17,235 nucleotides of DNA from an uncultured Bacillota bacterium (GTDB taxonomy: Bacteria; Bacillota; Clostridia; Christensenellales; UBA1242), in the NCBI GenBank assembly GCA_947088415.1, contig CAMUGK010000012.1, forward strand, positions 1 to 17,235, given 5' to 3'. Numbering within the stretch: position 1 is the stretch's first letter; each line of letters starts with the position of its first letter. A program made the translations under genes and the position numbers. This document shows positions 1 through 7,548 of this stretch, one piece after another. The notes below the pieces were generated by a model. It ran no database searches. It was not told where the DNA came from and saw nothing but the letters and a program-made list of their open reading frames with translations.

Positions 1-1214
1 TTTCTTTGACTTTTAAGGTCGTCATAAGAAACGCTGTCCACCTCAACATGAATATCTATTCTGTCCATAATAGGACCTGAAAGTTTGGATAGATAGCTGT
101 GAATTTGATGAGGCGAACAAGAGCATTCCTTTGTCTTACTGCCGTAGTTTCCACATGGACATGGGTTCATGCTTGCAACCAAAGTGAAGGAAGCAGGATA
201 TGTAATTGTCGCGTTTGCACGTGCCACTGTGATAATTCCATCCTCTAAAGGTTGCCTTAAAGTTTCAATTGAATGCCTTGTATATTCTGGAAGTTCGTCC
301 AAAAATAAGACACCATTGTGAGCAAGCGAAATCTCGCCGGGTTTGGAATTATTTCCACCACCAGTCAAACTTACAGTGCTTGCAGTGTGATGAGGACTTC
401 TAAAAGGTCGGTTTGCAACAATACCCTTTTTAAGGTCAAGCTCACCCGAAACAGAGTGAATTTTGGTGACTTCCAAAGCTTCCTCAAAGGTCATTTCTGG
501 CAAAATTGATGGAAAACATTTTGCAAGCATACTTTTTCCGCTCCCCGGAGGTCCAATCATAATGACATTATGCCCGCCAGCCGCTGCAATTTCAAGCGCC
601 CTTTTTGCCTGTGCCTGACCTTTAACATTGCAAAAATCGAGTGCAATAACCTTTGACGCTAAAGCATCTTGATAGTCACAGGCTTGAATAGGCAAGATTT
701 CTCTTTGCCCGCTTAAAAATTCAACACACTCAACCAAACTTGAAACAGGAAAAACCTCAATCCCTGAAATAAAACTTGCTTCATTTGCGTTGTCAGCTGG
801 AATAATAAAATTTTTGAAACCCTCTTCTCGTGCAGATATAAGGATTGGCAAAACACCTTTAATTCGCTTAATTTGCCCGTCAAGACTAAGTTCCCCTAAA
901 AAACAATATTTGTCAATGTTTTTTAAACTTAACTCTTTGTCAACACCCAAAATTCCAATCGCAATTGCAAGGTCATAAATAGGTCCTTCCTTTTTAATGT
1001 CGGCAGGCGCAAGATTGATTGTAATGCGTTTTACTGGATAATCAAATCCGCTGTTTTTGATTGCAGAGCGAACACGCTCCTTTGCTTCTTTAACAGCGGT
1101 GTCAGCCAAACCCACAACATTAAAGTTGGGAAGCCCTGATGAAATATCACTTTCAACATCAACTTTAAACCCTTCAATCCCTTTCAATCCAAAACTCAAC
1201 ACTTTTGAAAGCAT
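1..1214 (-). CDS. comM: ComM/YifB-family Mg-chelatase-like AAA+ ATPase, 3' end cut off
   Basis: This is the N-terminal 404 residues of a protein usually about 500 aa long; the C-terminus lies beyond the left edge. Residues 1-170 form the Lon-protease-like N-terminal fold typical of YifB/ComM. The AAA+ core follows, with Walker A GPPGSGKS at 221-228, Walker B VLFLDE at 302-307, and the family's cysteine cluster CPCG at 352-355 with C364 and C366. The visible end (SGPIMDRIDIHVEV, about 379-392) is the family's sensor region. In competent bacteria ComM is a hexameric helicase that promotes branch migration during natural transformation. In Firmicutes the role of homologues is less clear, so a function in DNA uptake is inferred. 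The ATG at 1214 has AAGGAG seven bases upstream and a promoter behind it. It is divergent from the cysteine-rich gene at 1365. Confidence 0.93.
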   Translation of the reverse strand, partial: MLSKVLSFGLKGIEGFKVDVESDISSGLPNFNVVGLADTAVKEAKERVRSAIKNSGFDYPVKRITINLAPADIKKEGPIYDLAIAIGILGVDKELSLKNIDKYCFLGELSLDGQIKRIKGVLPILISAREEGFKNFIIPADNANEASFISGIEVFPVSSLVECVEFLSGQREILPIQACDYQDALASKVIALDFCNVKGQAQAKRALEIAAAGGHNVIMIGPPGSGKSMLAKCFPSILPEMTFEEALEVTKIHSVSGELDLKKGIVANRPFRSPHHTASTVSLTGGGNNSKPGEISLAHNGVLFLDELPEYTRHSIETLRQPLEDGIITVARANATITYPASFTLVASMNPCPCGNYGSKTKECSCSPHQIHSYLSKLSGPIMDRIDIHVEVDSVSYDDLKSQR

Positions 1215-1245
1215 AATTTCTCCTTAGTTAAAACACTTTGCATCT

Positions 1246-1273
1246 ATTTTAACATTTTTTGCCCTTAACTCAA
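1246..1273 (-). promoter_or_regulatory. Likely promoter of comM
   Basis: On the minus strand, TTGAGT (1268-1273) is separated by 16 bases from TAAAAT (1246-1251), about 30 bases before the comM start. The spacer contains GGGCAA and a TGTTAAAAT block that recurs in the promoter of the small gene at 12909-13040. Confidence 0.5.
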
Positions 1274-1313
1274 AACAAATTGAATAGATAACAAAATTTT
1301 TTAGATTTTGGTC

Positions 1314-1342
1314 TTGAAATCTCCTTTCTTTTGTGGTATACT
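1314..1342 (+). promoter_or_regulatory. Promoter of the 1365-2207 gene
   Basis: TTGAAA (1314-1319), a 17-base spacer and TATACT (1337-1342), with an extended -10 TG at 1334-1335. Transcription would start near 1349, just before the AAAGGAG ribosome binding site. This argues for translation from the ATG at 1365, because the in-frame ATG at 1308 lies upstream of the promoter. Confidence 0.7.
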
Positions 1343-1364
1343 CTTTCCATCAAAGGAGAAAACT

Positions 1365-2207
1365 ATGGCAAAAATAAAACAAAAAGCCTACATACCAAGC
1401 GTCAGTGAATATGACAGAGCTTGGCATAAATTCAAAGCTTTTATGGGAGCAAAGCTCTCGGAAAAAGCAAAAAAAGATGGTGCATGGGAAAATAAAGACT
1501 ATAAAGCAGGATATTTCTTTATGAGAAATCCTGTGTCTGGCTCGTCTTATGAAGTCTGGTATGGCGACCTTGGTGGCACGCGCGACTGGTGTATTAGTCA
1601 CAATGATGTCGCCGGCCTGAGGGTCGAATTCAACCTAATCTACAATCCCGAATGCTCACTTGTTAAAGGGTGCAAAAAGGAAACTAGAACAGCTTTGGTC
1701 TATGAAAACGACAATGGTGGGCCCGCGTATGACGGAAATGGATGCAGAAAAGAAGTAACTAGCACTGCACAAATCATTACACTCGCCAATGGCACAAAGT
1801 GCCTTTGGCTTAACAAAGAAGAGTGTGAAAACCCGGGCGATATTATGGACCTTTGGACACTAGACCTTGTTGAAAAAGCAGAGGCATTTGCACCTAATTG
1901 TGATCATAACGACTATGGCAAAGCAGATGCTTTGCGCAACCAATGTGAGAATTGGGTTGAAAACAACCTCTCTGACGAAGAGAAGAAGATGCTTGTTCCA
2001 GTTGAAATGAGTGACGAAGATGATTACAACAAGGCGACTCCAGTTTTGGAAGATGACCAAAATAATGACGAATTTGTAATCGCTTTTGCAAAGGCAAAAG
2101 AAAAATTTTACAAAGCAAAGACCATGATGGACGAAGCTTTGCAAGAACTTGAAATTTTAACGCAAAAGAAAGAAAAAACAATGCAACAAGAAAAGTTAGA
2201 AAAATAA
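1365..2207 (+). CDS. Uncharacterised cysteine-rich protein with C-terminal coiled coil
   Basis: A 280-aa protein I do not recognise. The start is the ATG at 1365, preceded by AAAGGAG eight bases upstream and a good promoter. There is no signal peptide or membrane segment, so it should be cytosolic. Residues 1-160 are rich in Gly, Trp, Tyr and Asn and hold most of the cysteines (for example ECSLVKGCKK, NGCRKE, TKCLWLNKEEC), none in an obvious zinc-finger spacing. About 215-280 is strongly acidic then heptad-like and Lys/Glu/Gln rich, consistent with a coiled coil. It is monocistronic: divergent from comM and convergent with the YhhN gene, sharing a bidirectional terminator whose stem begins inside its stop codon. 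No function can be assigned. Confidence 0.85.
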   Translation: MAKIKQKAYIPSVSEYDRAWHKFKAFMGAKLSEKAKKDGAWENKDYKAGYFFMRNPVSGSSYEVWYGDLGGTRDWCISHNDVAGLRVEFNLIYNPECSLVKGCKKETRTALVYENDNGGPAYDGNGCRKEVTSTAQIITLANGTKCLWLNKEECENPGDIMDLWTLDLVEKAEAFAPNCDHNDYGKADALRNQCENWVENNLSDEEKKMLVPVEMSDEDDYNKATPVLEDDQNNDEFVIAFAKAKEKFYKAKTMMDEALQELEILTQKKEKTMQQEKLEK

Positions 2208-2234
2208 AAATGGACTAAACATTAGTCCATTTTT
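2206..2234. terminator. Bidirectional intrinsic terminator
   Basis: A perfect 13-bp stem (2206-2218 pairing with 2222-2234) with a 3-base loop is flanked by A-rich and T-rich tracts on both sides. It can therefore terminate both the plus gene ending at 2207 and the minus gene ending at 2233. It overlaps both stop codons. Confidence 0.85.
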
Positions 2235-2946
2235 ATTTTGTTTCATCGACCATACTATCTTTATGCAAAAAGATTGAAAAGGCAAGCAAGATTTCGGCTG
2301 GATAATAAGTTGCAAGGCAAAGAATATCCACGGCTTTTCCAAGTGAGCCAAAAACATTGAGAAGCAACATAAGGTCTGAGAAAAAGAACAAGATACTGCC
2401 AATCAAAATTAAAAGGTTTTTTGTGTTTTTTTCTCTAATGAAATTAGATAATGCTTTGCCAACCATTAAGGAAATTACAAGAGCGTAAACTATGCAAACA
2501 ATTTCCATAAGCACTCCGCCAAAATCAAAGATTGGCACAAGTGTTATAAACAAAAGAGATGGAAGGAAAATTGCAATTCCAAAAACAAGGTCAATCCATT
2601 TAAACTTGATGACAAATGAATATGCAATAAAATAGAAAACATGACCAATTGCAAAAAGCAAAGCTCCTGCAATAAAATGAATATTTAAAATTATATCTCC
2701 AAGCATTGCAAATACAAGCCCAACCAGCATAATGATAGGGAATTTTAAATCCTTTGATTTTTTAACAATCAAATAAATTAAATTCATAAGTCCTAAAATG
2801 ACAAAAAGACCACTAGTCAAACCTTTTGCTAAAATCCCACCTAAACTTATATAACAAATATCTCCTAAAAGAATGCCCATAATTAAAAAAGTGTTAAAAA
2901 TCAAAAATATATTTTTTAAACTAAATTGTTCCTTCAATTTTTCCAA
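2233..2946 (-). CDS. YhhN/TMEM86-family integral membrane protein (putative lysoplasmalogenase)
   Basis: A 237-aa, very hydrophobic protein with about eight predicted membrane helices. Family hallmarks are MLGDIIL near residues 91-97, the GHVFYFIAY segment near 110-118, and the C-terminal D...YYPAEILLAFSIFL block near 208-227. YhhN/TMEM86 proteins include lysoplasmalogenases, which hydrolyse the vinyl-ether bond of lysoplasmalogens. Clostridia make plasmalogens, so the role is plausible, but activity of this protein is inferred. It starts at a TTG with AAGGAG about eight bases upstream. That ribosome binding site overlaps the end of the alcohol dehydrogenase gene, with four bases between stop and start, so translation is probably coupled. 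A fatty-aldehyde product and an upstream alcohol dehydrogenase would fit one pathway, but this is speculative. Confidence 0.85.
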   Translation of the reverse strand: MEKLKEQFSLKNIFLIFNTFLIMGILLGDICYISLGGILAKGLTSGLFVILGLMNLIYLIVKKSKDLKFPIIMLVGLVFAMLGDIILNIHFIAGALLFAIGHVFYFIAYSFVIKFKWIDLVFGIAIFLPSLLFITLVPIFDFGGVLMEIVCIVYALVISLMVGKALSNFIREKNTKNLLILIGSILFFFSDLMLLLNVFGSLGKAVDILCLATYYPAEILLAFSIFLHKDSMVDETK

Positions 2947-2950
2947 TTTT

Positions 2951-4150
2951 TTACTCCTTTATTTCTCTATAAATTTCTTCCAACTCTTTTGCCGTCATCA
3001 AAACAGGCACGGGGTAAAGTGGATTGCCTTCATGTTCGGCAGTTTTTGCAAGTTCTGGTATATCTTGCTCTATAATTCCAGCAAGTTTTTCTGGAATATT
3101 CATATTTTTATTCATGCTTTCAATCTTTTCAATAAAAAGTTTTGCACCTTGCTTATAAGAAATAGATTTATCAAATAGTCCAGCATACACACCCATTTGC
3201 CAAAGTTTTTTGTGTATTTTTTTGCTATACTTTTTTAAAAGGTAAGGCAAAATCACTGCATTTGCAAGTCCATGGGCAATATTATATTTCCCGCCAAGTG
3301 AATGTGCAATTGCGTGGACATAACCAACATAACTTATTGTAAATGCCACACCCGCCTTATATGCACCTTTAAGCATGTTTGCTCTTGCTTCAAGGTTTTT
3401 TCCGTCGTTATATGCGACTTCAAGATTATCAAAAATAAGTTTTGTGGCTTCAAGTGCTTCTTTTCTTGTTTGTTTTGTTGTGCTTCTTCCAATAAAGGCT
3501 TCAACCGCATGAGTGAGTGCGTCCATACCTGTGGTGGCGGTTACTGACTTTGGAAGACCTATTGTAAGTTCTGGCATAAGACAAGCATAGCGTGGAATAA
3601 GTGGAAAATCATTTATTGCATATTTATGTCTTGTCTCGCTATCAGTAATCACTGCCGCCAAAGTGGTTTCACTGCCAGTGCCTGCAGTGGTTGGAATGGC
3701 AATTAAAAGTGGAAGTTTTTTTCTAACTTTCAAAACCCCTTTCATTTGATTGAGTGATTTATTAGGATTTGCAAGTCTTGCACCTGTCGCTTTAGCGCAG
3801 TCCATTGCCGAACCGCCACCAAAAGCAATCAAACCTTGACAATGATTTTCTTTATACATTTTTAACGCTTCTTCAACATTATCTGTTGTCGGATTTGCAA
3901 CTGTGTCAGAATATACAAAAACTTGCATTTTATTTTTCTTTAAAACTTCTTCCAAGTTTTTAGTTAACCCAAGATTAAAAATACCTTTGTCTGTAACAAG
4001 CAAAACTTTGTCAATGTCTTTTTCTTTTAAAACTTTGGCTATCTCGTCGGCATTATTCAAAAGTTTTGGCTGTCTATATGGCAAGACTGGCAAAAGACAT
4101 TTAAAAACCATTTGATAACTTCTACAATAAAATCTTTTAAAAATATTCAT
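2951..4150 (-). CDS. Iron-containing (type III) alcohol dehydrogenase
   Basis: A 399-aa NAD(P)-dependent Fe-ADH of the FucO/AdhB/YqhD superfamily. It has the nucleotide-binding GGGSAMD at 111-117 and TTAGTGSE at 154-161. The metal ligands match FucO: D210 and H214 (GMDALTHA), H279 (YVHAIAHSLG) and H293 (IAHGLAN), with the catalytic-site H283 between them. All are intact, so it should be active; the substrate cannot be read from sequence. The common DPELT is MPELT here. I chose the ATG at 4150, which has AAGAGGAA six bases upstream. The in-frame ATG at 4168 has no ribosome binding site and lies at the predicted transcription start. First gene of a two-gene unit with the YhhN protein. The start region is covered by a long palindrome. 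Confidence 0.92.
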   Translation of the reverse strand: MNIFKRFYCRSYQMVFKCLLPVLPYRQPKLLNNADEIAKVLKEKDIDKVLLVTDKGIFNLGLTKNLEEVLKKNKMQVFVYSDTVANPTTDNVEEALKMYKENHCQGLIAFGGGSAMDCAKATGARLANPNKSLNQMKGVLKVRKKLPLLIAIPTTAGTGSETTLAAVITDSETRHKYAINDFPLIPRYACLMPELTIGLPKSVTATTGMDALTHAVEAFIGRSTTKQTRKEALEATKLIFDNLEVAYNDGKNLEARANMLKGAYKAGVAFTISYVGYVHAIAHSLGGKYNIAHGLANAVILPYLLKKYSKKIHKKLWQMGVYAGLFDKSISYKQGAKLFIEKIESMNKNMNIPEKLAGIIEQDIPELAKTAEHEGNPLYPVPVLMTAKELEEIYREIKE

Positions 4151-4174
4151 GAAAATTCCTCTTTTCATGAATAT
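4143..4174 (-). promoter_or_regulatory. 13-bp-arm palindrome over the start of the alcohol dehydrogenase gene
   Basis: Perfect inverted repeat: arms 4143-4155 and 4162-4174 with a 6-base centre. In the minus-strand sense the centre is GAGGAA, the Shine-Dalgarno sequence, and the 3' arm contains the ATG at 4150. The outer arm overlaps the -10 element. It could be a repressor operator, or an RNA hairpin with the Shine-Dalgarno in the loop. Because the predicted transcript begins inside the 5' arm, an operator is the simpler reading. Confidence 0.6.
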
Positions 4175-4202
4175 ATTAACATTTTGAATTAAATAAAGTC
4201 AA
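4173..4202 (-). promoter_or_regulatory. Promoter of the alcohol dehydrogenase-yhhN unit
   Basis: TTGACT (4197-4202) followed after 17-18 bases by TTAATAT (4173-4179). Transcription would start near 4166, inside the palindrome at 4143-4174. Confidence 0.6.
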
Positions 4203-4207
4203 ACAAA

Positions 4208-4870
4208 TTACAATTTTAACAATTTAAGTTGATTTTTTTGGTTTTCACTCACTCTAAAACTTTCGCAAGCTTTTGAAATTGCCTTGTTGCGAAGAAATTT
4301 ATCTTCAATTTTTGATATTATATTTTTTGTATATTCAAAGTCTACCAAACACCCTTCGGCAAGAGTCCAAGCCTTTGCCATTTTGATATAATAATCTTGA
4401 TTATTCACATTTAAAATATCACAAAGAGTTGCTTGCAAATCCTTTTTCAAATTCCATCGCATAAGCCATATTATTCCAAAACGTTGAATAAAAGTTTGGT
4501 CACTTTTAAGCAAACTTTTAAAAAATCCTACTTCGCTTTCCATACCTTTAAGCCTGCCAACAATTTGGTCACAACTTGCCCAATTGTCTATGTAGTTTAA
4601 CCACTCTTTTAGCCACTTTATTTTTTCTTCTTTTTGGACTTTGCTTCTTCCAATAAACATACCTGCCATGACAATCTCTTCATGGCTGTCAAATTTAAAA
4701 TCATCAAAAGTAGCACCTAGTTTAATTAGTTCTTTAACAAAATTTTCTAAAGGTGGCGTTTTTAAGCCCCAAATTTTATATTTCGTAAAAATAAGTCTCT
4801 CTTGAAATTTTGCATTTTGTGGGTCGGCATTATCTTTTAAAAAATCTTTGATTCTTTGATTGAAATTCAT
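4208..4870 (-). CDS. AlkD-like DNA alkylation repair protein
   Basis: A 220-aa all-helical protein of the DNA alkylation repair family (HEAT-like repeats), close to the usual 220-240 aa. AlkC/AlkD enzymes remove N3- and N7-alkylated purines by capturing extrahelical bases without flipping them into a pocket. The segment IDNWASCD (94-101) matches the family's NW..CD signature, so W97 and D101 would correspond to the catalytic Trp/Asp pair of Bacillus AlkD. W168 in KAWTLAEG lies in the YYxxxxxxWxLxE motif typical of the family. The ATG at 4870 has AAGGA about nine bases upstream. It has its own promoter and is followed by the alcohol dehydrogenase promoter, so it is probably monocistronic. Activity is inferred from family membership. 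Confidence 0.88.
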   Translation of the reverse strand: MNFNQRIKDFLKDNADPQNAKFQERLIFTKYKIWGLKTPPLENFVKELIKLGATFDDFKFDSHEEIVMAGMFIGRSKVQKEEKIKWLKEWLNYIDNWASCDQIVGRLKGMESEVGFFKSLLKSDQTFIQRFGIIWLMRWNLKKDLQATLCDILNVNNQDYYIKMAKAWTLAEGCLVDFEYTKNIISKIEDKFLRNKAISKACESFRVSENQKNQLKLLKL

Positions 4871-4887
4871 ATTTATTCCTTTTTAAA

Positions 4888-4916
4888 ATAATATCATAAA
4901 CATCAACATTTTACAA
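4888..4916 (-). promoter_or_regulatory. Likely promoter of the AlkD-like gene
   Basis: TTGTAA (4911-4916), a 17-base spacer and TATTAT (4888-4893) on the minus strand. It lies directly after the rplS terminator. Confidence 0.5.
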
Positions 4917-4918
4917 AT

Positions 4919-4942
4919 AAAAAAGATGCCATTTGACATCTT
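4919..4942 (-). terminator. Intrinsic terminator of rpsU-rplS
   Basis: On the minus strand an 8-bp stem (AAGATGTC with GGCATCTT, one G-U pair) and a 4-base loop are followed by six Ts. The stem begins within the rplS stop codon. Confidence 0.75.
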
Positions 4943-5288
4943 AATTTTCTTTAGATTTAATCTTTGCGGCTTTGCCTGTAAGATTTCTAACATAGTAAAG
5001 TTTTGCTCTTCTAGGTGCACCCTTTCTTACAACTTCAACATTTGCAACAAGTGGACTGTGAAGAGGGAAAGTTCGTTCAACCCCAACACCGTTTGAATCT
5101 TTTCTAACAGTGAAAGTTTCTCTAATTCCGCCGTTTTTTCTTGCGATAACAACGCCTTCAAAAGCTTGAATTCTTTCTTTATCTCCTTCTTTAATTTTAA
5201 CGCCAACTTTAACAGTGTCGCCGATATTAAATGAAGGGAGAGTTTCTTTCATGTTTTCTTTTTCGATTTGGTCAATAATATTTGCCAT
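4941..5288 (-). CDS. rplS: 50S ribosomal protein L19
   Basis: A 115-aa L19, normal length, at the 30S-50S interface of the ribosome. Characteristic segments are [16 protein letters not shown] (20-35), [15 protein letters not shown] (40-54), the FPLHSP motif and the basic C-terminus [19 protein letters not shown]. The ATG has AAAAGGAG about seven bases upstream. It lies 37 bases after rpsU and should be co-transcribed from the rpsU promoter. In most Bacillota rplS follows rimM-trmD, so pairing with rpsU is an unusual position. It ends in its own terminator. Confidence 0.98.
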   Translation of the reverse strand: MANIIDQIEKENMKETLPSFNIGDTVKVGVKIKEGDKERIQAFEGVVIARKNGGIRETFTVRKDSNGVGVERTFPLHSPLVANVEVVRKGAPRRAKLYYVRNLTGKAAKIKSKEN

Positions 5289-5325
5289 GATTTTTCTCCT
5301 TTTATTTTATTTTTTTCTTTTTTGC

Positions 5326-5508
5326 TTAGCCTCTTTTTCTTGCTCTTTTACGTGCGGCTTCGCTCTTTTTCTTTCTAGCAACACTAGGCTTGTCGTATGC
5401 TTCTTTCTTTCTAATATCACCGATAATGCCATCCTTTTGGCACTTTCTCTTAAAACGCTTTAAAGCACTTTCAAGACTTTCGTTTTCGCCTACTTTAACA
5501 GTTGTCAA
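5326..5508 (-). CDS. rpsU: 30S ribosomal protein S21
   Basis: S21, a small basic protein near the mRNA-anti-Shine-Dalgarno site of the 30S subunit. The core [20 protein letters not shown] and the C-terminal [21 protein letters not shown] are diagnostic. I place the start at the TTG at 5508, giving 60 aa ([10 protein letters not shown]...). The sequence AAGGTGGTGA lies five bases upstream, almost the perfect anti-16S complement, and the length then matches S21 proteins (57-71 aa). The GTG codons at 5520 and 5517 are inside that ribosome binding site and are poor starts. The order rsmE-mtaB-rpsU is conserved in Bacillota. It has its own consensus promoter 40 bases upstream. Confidence 0.95.
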   Translation of the reverse strand: MTTVKVGENESLESALKRFKRKCQKDGIIGDIRKKEAYDKPSVARKKKSEAARKRARKRG

Positions 5509-5543
5509 TCTTCTCACCACCTTCTATTTGCTAATTCTTTGCT

Positions 5544-5572
5544 ATTATACGCTTAAACCAATCATTTGTCAA
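5544..5572 (-). promoter_or_regulatory. Consensus promoter of rpsU-rplS
   Basis: TTGACA (5567-5572), exactly 17 bases, then TATAAT (5544-5549): a perfect housekeeping-sigma promoter on the minus strand. It starts 14 bases after the mtaB stop, with no clear terminator between, so read-through from mtaB may add to it. Confidence 0.9.
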
Positions 5573-5586
5573 GGATTTTTGCATAA

Positions 5587-6831
5587 TTAATTTTTATATT
5601 TTGCCAATACCCCATCTTTAAACCTTTCGCCAATTTCGACATTTACAATTTGGTTGACAAGGTCTTTATCGCTTTGAATATAGCATTTGATATAATTTTC
5701 TGTGTATCCTACATAATATTGACCGTCAAATTCTTCAACTAAAACCTTGCCACCCTTGTTTTTCTTGACAAATTCATCAAAAAGTTCTGCTTTGACAGAC
5801 TCTAAAACATCACTACGTTGTGATTTTATTTTATCGTCCAGATCTTTCATTCTTGACGCAACAGTGCCATCGCGATGAGAATATTTGAAAATATGTAGTG
5901 ATGAAAACTTGACCCTTTCAATAAATTGACGCGTCACTTCAAACTCATCATCACTTTCATCAGGAAAGCCGACAATAACATCTGTTGTAATTCCAGCAAG
6001 TGGAAAGTATTTTCTAAGCAATGCAACTGAATTATAAAACTCATCTGCTGTATACTTTCTATTCATGCGTTTCAAAACACTATCACACCCGCTTTGAAGT
6101 GACAAGTGGAAGTGCGGACAGAAGTTTTTGAGTCTCGCGAGACCTTTAACAAACTCTTCGCTCACCAAAGTTTCTTCCAAAGATGAAAGTCGAAGCCTCT
6201 TTCCTAAAGTGTCTAATCTTTGCAATAATGTCAAAAGTCCGTTTTTGCCATTGATTTTATAATCGGTTACATTTATTCCCGTCAATACAATTTCTTTAAT
6301 TTCAGCGCCAAAAGCATTTGCTTCTTGCATAATGCTTTCCATGCTTCTTGACCGACTGCGACCGCGAAGATAAGGAATTATGCAATAAGAACAAAAATTG
6401 TTGCAACCATCTTGAATTTTTATGTAAGCACGAATGCGACTTTGTTTGGCAATCATATCATCTTCATAAATTAGTGGAAGTTCGCTTACGTCAATATTCC
6501 CCTGTTCAATTATATCAACAAGTTTAGTTTTTCCCGCAACACCAGTTACAACTTCAACGCCTTTTTCTTTAAATTGAATTTGATTTTTTTGACTTGCACA
6601 ACCGCAAATTAAAATTCGAGCCTTAGGGTTAAACTTTCGGCATCTCGCAATCATTTGTCTAGATTTCTTTTCGGCTTCAGCAGTAACAGCACAAGTGTTG
6701 ATAACAAAAATATCGGCAAACTCTAATTTTTCGGTTGTTAAAAAACCATGCTCTTCCAAAAGTTTAACAAGAGCGTCACTTTCATATTTATTAACTTTAC
6801 ACCCTAAGGTCATTATACAAATTTTTTTCAT
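5587..6831 (-). CDS. mtaB: tRNA t6A37 methylthiotransferase MtaB (YqeV)
   Basis: A 414-aa radical-SAM methylthiotransferase that converts t6A37 to ms2t6A37 in ANN-decoding tRNAs. The N-terminal domain carries the three ligands of the auxiliary [4Fe-4S] cluster: C11 (TLGCKVN), C47 (NTCAVT) and C78 (CGCASQ). The SAM cluster is C143, C147 and C150 (CNNFCSYC). The YLRGRSRSR segment follows, and a TRAM-type RNA-binding domain occupies roughly the last 60 residues. The TLGCKVN form and overall length identify MtaB rather than MiaB or RimO. The ATG is nine bases after the rsmE stop, with GAGG overlapping that stop. Its substrate is made by TsaD, encoded at 11473-12531. Confidence 0.95.
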   Translation of the reverse strand: MKKICIMTLGCKVNKYESDALVKLLEEHGFLTTEKLEFADIFVINTCAVTAEAEKKSRQMIARCRKFNPKARILICGCASQKNQIQFKEKGVEVVTGVAGKTKLVDIIEQGNIDVSELPLIYEDDMIAKQSRIRAYIKIQDGCNNFCSYCIIPYLRGRSRSRSMESIMQEANAFGAEIKEIVLTGINVTDYKINGKNGLLTLLQRLDTLGKRLRLSSLEETLVSEEFVKGLARLKNFCPHFHLSLQSGCDSVLKRMNRKYTADEFYNSVALLRKYFPLAGITTDVIVGFPDESDDEFEVTRQFIERVKFSSLHIFKYSHRDGTVASRMKDLDDKIKSQRSDVLESVKAELFDEFVKKNKGGKVLVEEFDGQYYVGYTENYIKCYIQSDKDLVNQIVNVEIGERFKDGVLAKYKN

Positions 6832-6840
6832 TTTAATGCC

Positions 6841-7545
6841 TCAATTTCTACTCAACAAACTTCCCAAGCCCATAACCACAATGCTTGCAGTTTCTGCACG
6901 CAAAATTCTTGAGCCAAGATTGACCGACCTAACATTTTGTAAAGTCACGAGTGACTCTTTTTCCTTCTCAGTGAATCCACCCTCACAACCAACAATAAAA
7001 GCAATGCTGTTAAATTTAGATAGACTAGTAAAATCAAAATCTTGTCCGTCAATCTCATTAGCGAAAACGACAATATCAAAATCTTTCAATGTCTTCAACA
7101 TTTCGTCAAATTTAACTGCCTGAGAAAGTGCCATTGGCACTGACCTTTCACATTGTTTACAAGCCGAAGAAATAAGAGAATTTAATCTTTCAAGATTAAC
7201 TCCACTTTTGTTTACACAATTTTCACTAACAAAAGGAAAAACTTTGCTCATGCCAAGTTCAACAGCCTTTTGTAAGATAAGTTCAAAATTGTCCTTTTTG
7301 ATTAATGCTTGAAATAAAACTAAGTTCTTTTTAGGATTAGACTTATTTAAACTTTTCTCTAAAACTAGTGCCACGGCACGTTTTTTATCAACGCTTTCAA
7401 TTTGACAAACATAATCAAACTCATCACCAACAACCCCAATAAACTTGTCGCCGACGCCAAGGCGTATAACAGAAGAGAGATGCTTTAATTCTTCACCTTC
7501 CACAACAAATTTATCGAATTCCAATTCCCCAAAAAATCTTCTCAT
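6841..7545 (-). CDS. rsmE: 16S rRNA (m3U1498) methyltransferase RsmE
   Basis: A 234-aa SPOUT-fold methyltransferase that N3-methylates U1498 of 16S rRNA with SAM. Diagnostic motifs are KQCER (130-134), the knot motif VGCEGGFTEKE (185-195) and LGSRILRAETA (210-220), all intact, at the usual family length. The N-terminal PUA-like domain occupies roughly residues 1-70. It starts at an ATG three bases after the trhP stop, with only a weak GAGAA ribosome binding site, so translation is probably coupled to trhP. The mtaB gene follows after nine bases. The usual upstream neighbour in Bacillota, prmA, is replaced here by trhP. Confidence 0.96.
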   Translation of the reverse strand: MRRFFGELEFDKFVVEGEELKHLSSVIRLGVGDKFIGVVGDEFDYVCQIESVDKKRAVALVLEKSLNKSNPKKNLVLFQALIKKDNFELILQKAVELGMSKVFPFVSENCVNKSGVNLERLNSLISSACKQCERSVPMALSQAVKFDEMLKTLKDFDIVVFANEIDGQDFDFTSLSKFNSIAFIVGCEGGFTEKEKESLVTLQNVRSVNLGSRILRAETASIVVMGLGSLLSRN

Positions 7546-7548
7546 AAA

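Noticed and set aside
1308..1364. In-frame upstream ATG extending the 1365 gene by 19 residues
   Set aside because: It lies upstream of the extended -10 promoter (1314-1342) and has no ribosome binding site, whereas the ATG at 1365 has AAAGGAG.
4151..4168. Six-residue longer start for the alcohol dehydrogenase
   Set aside because: The ATG at 4168 is created by the palindrome arm, lies at the predicted transcription start and lacks a ribosome binding site.
6695..7123. Plus-strand open frame of 142 codons over rsmE/mtaB
   Set aside because: It is antisense to two well-supported genes, crosses their junction, and has no ribosome binding site or recognisable domain.
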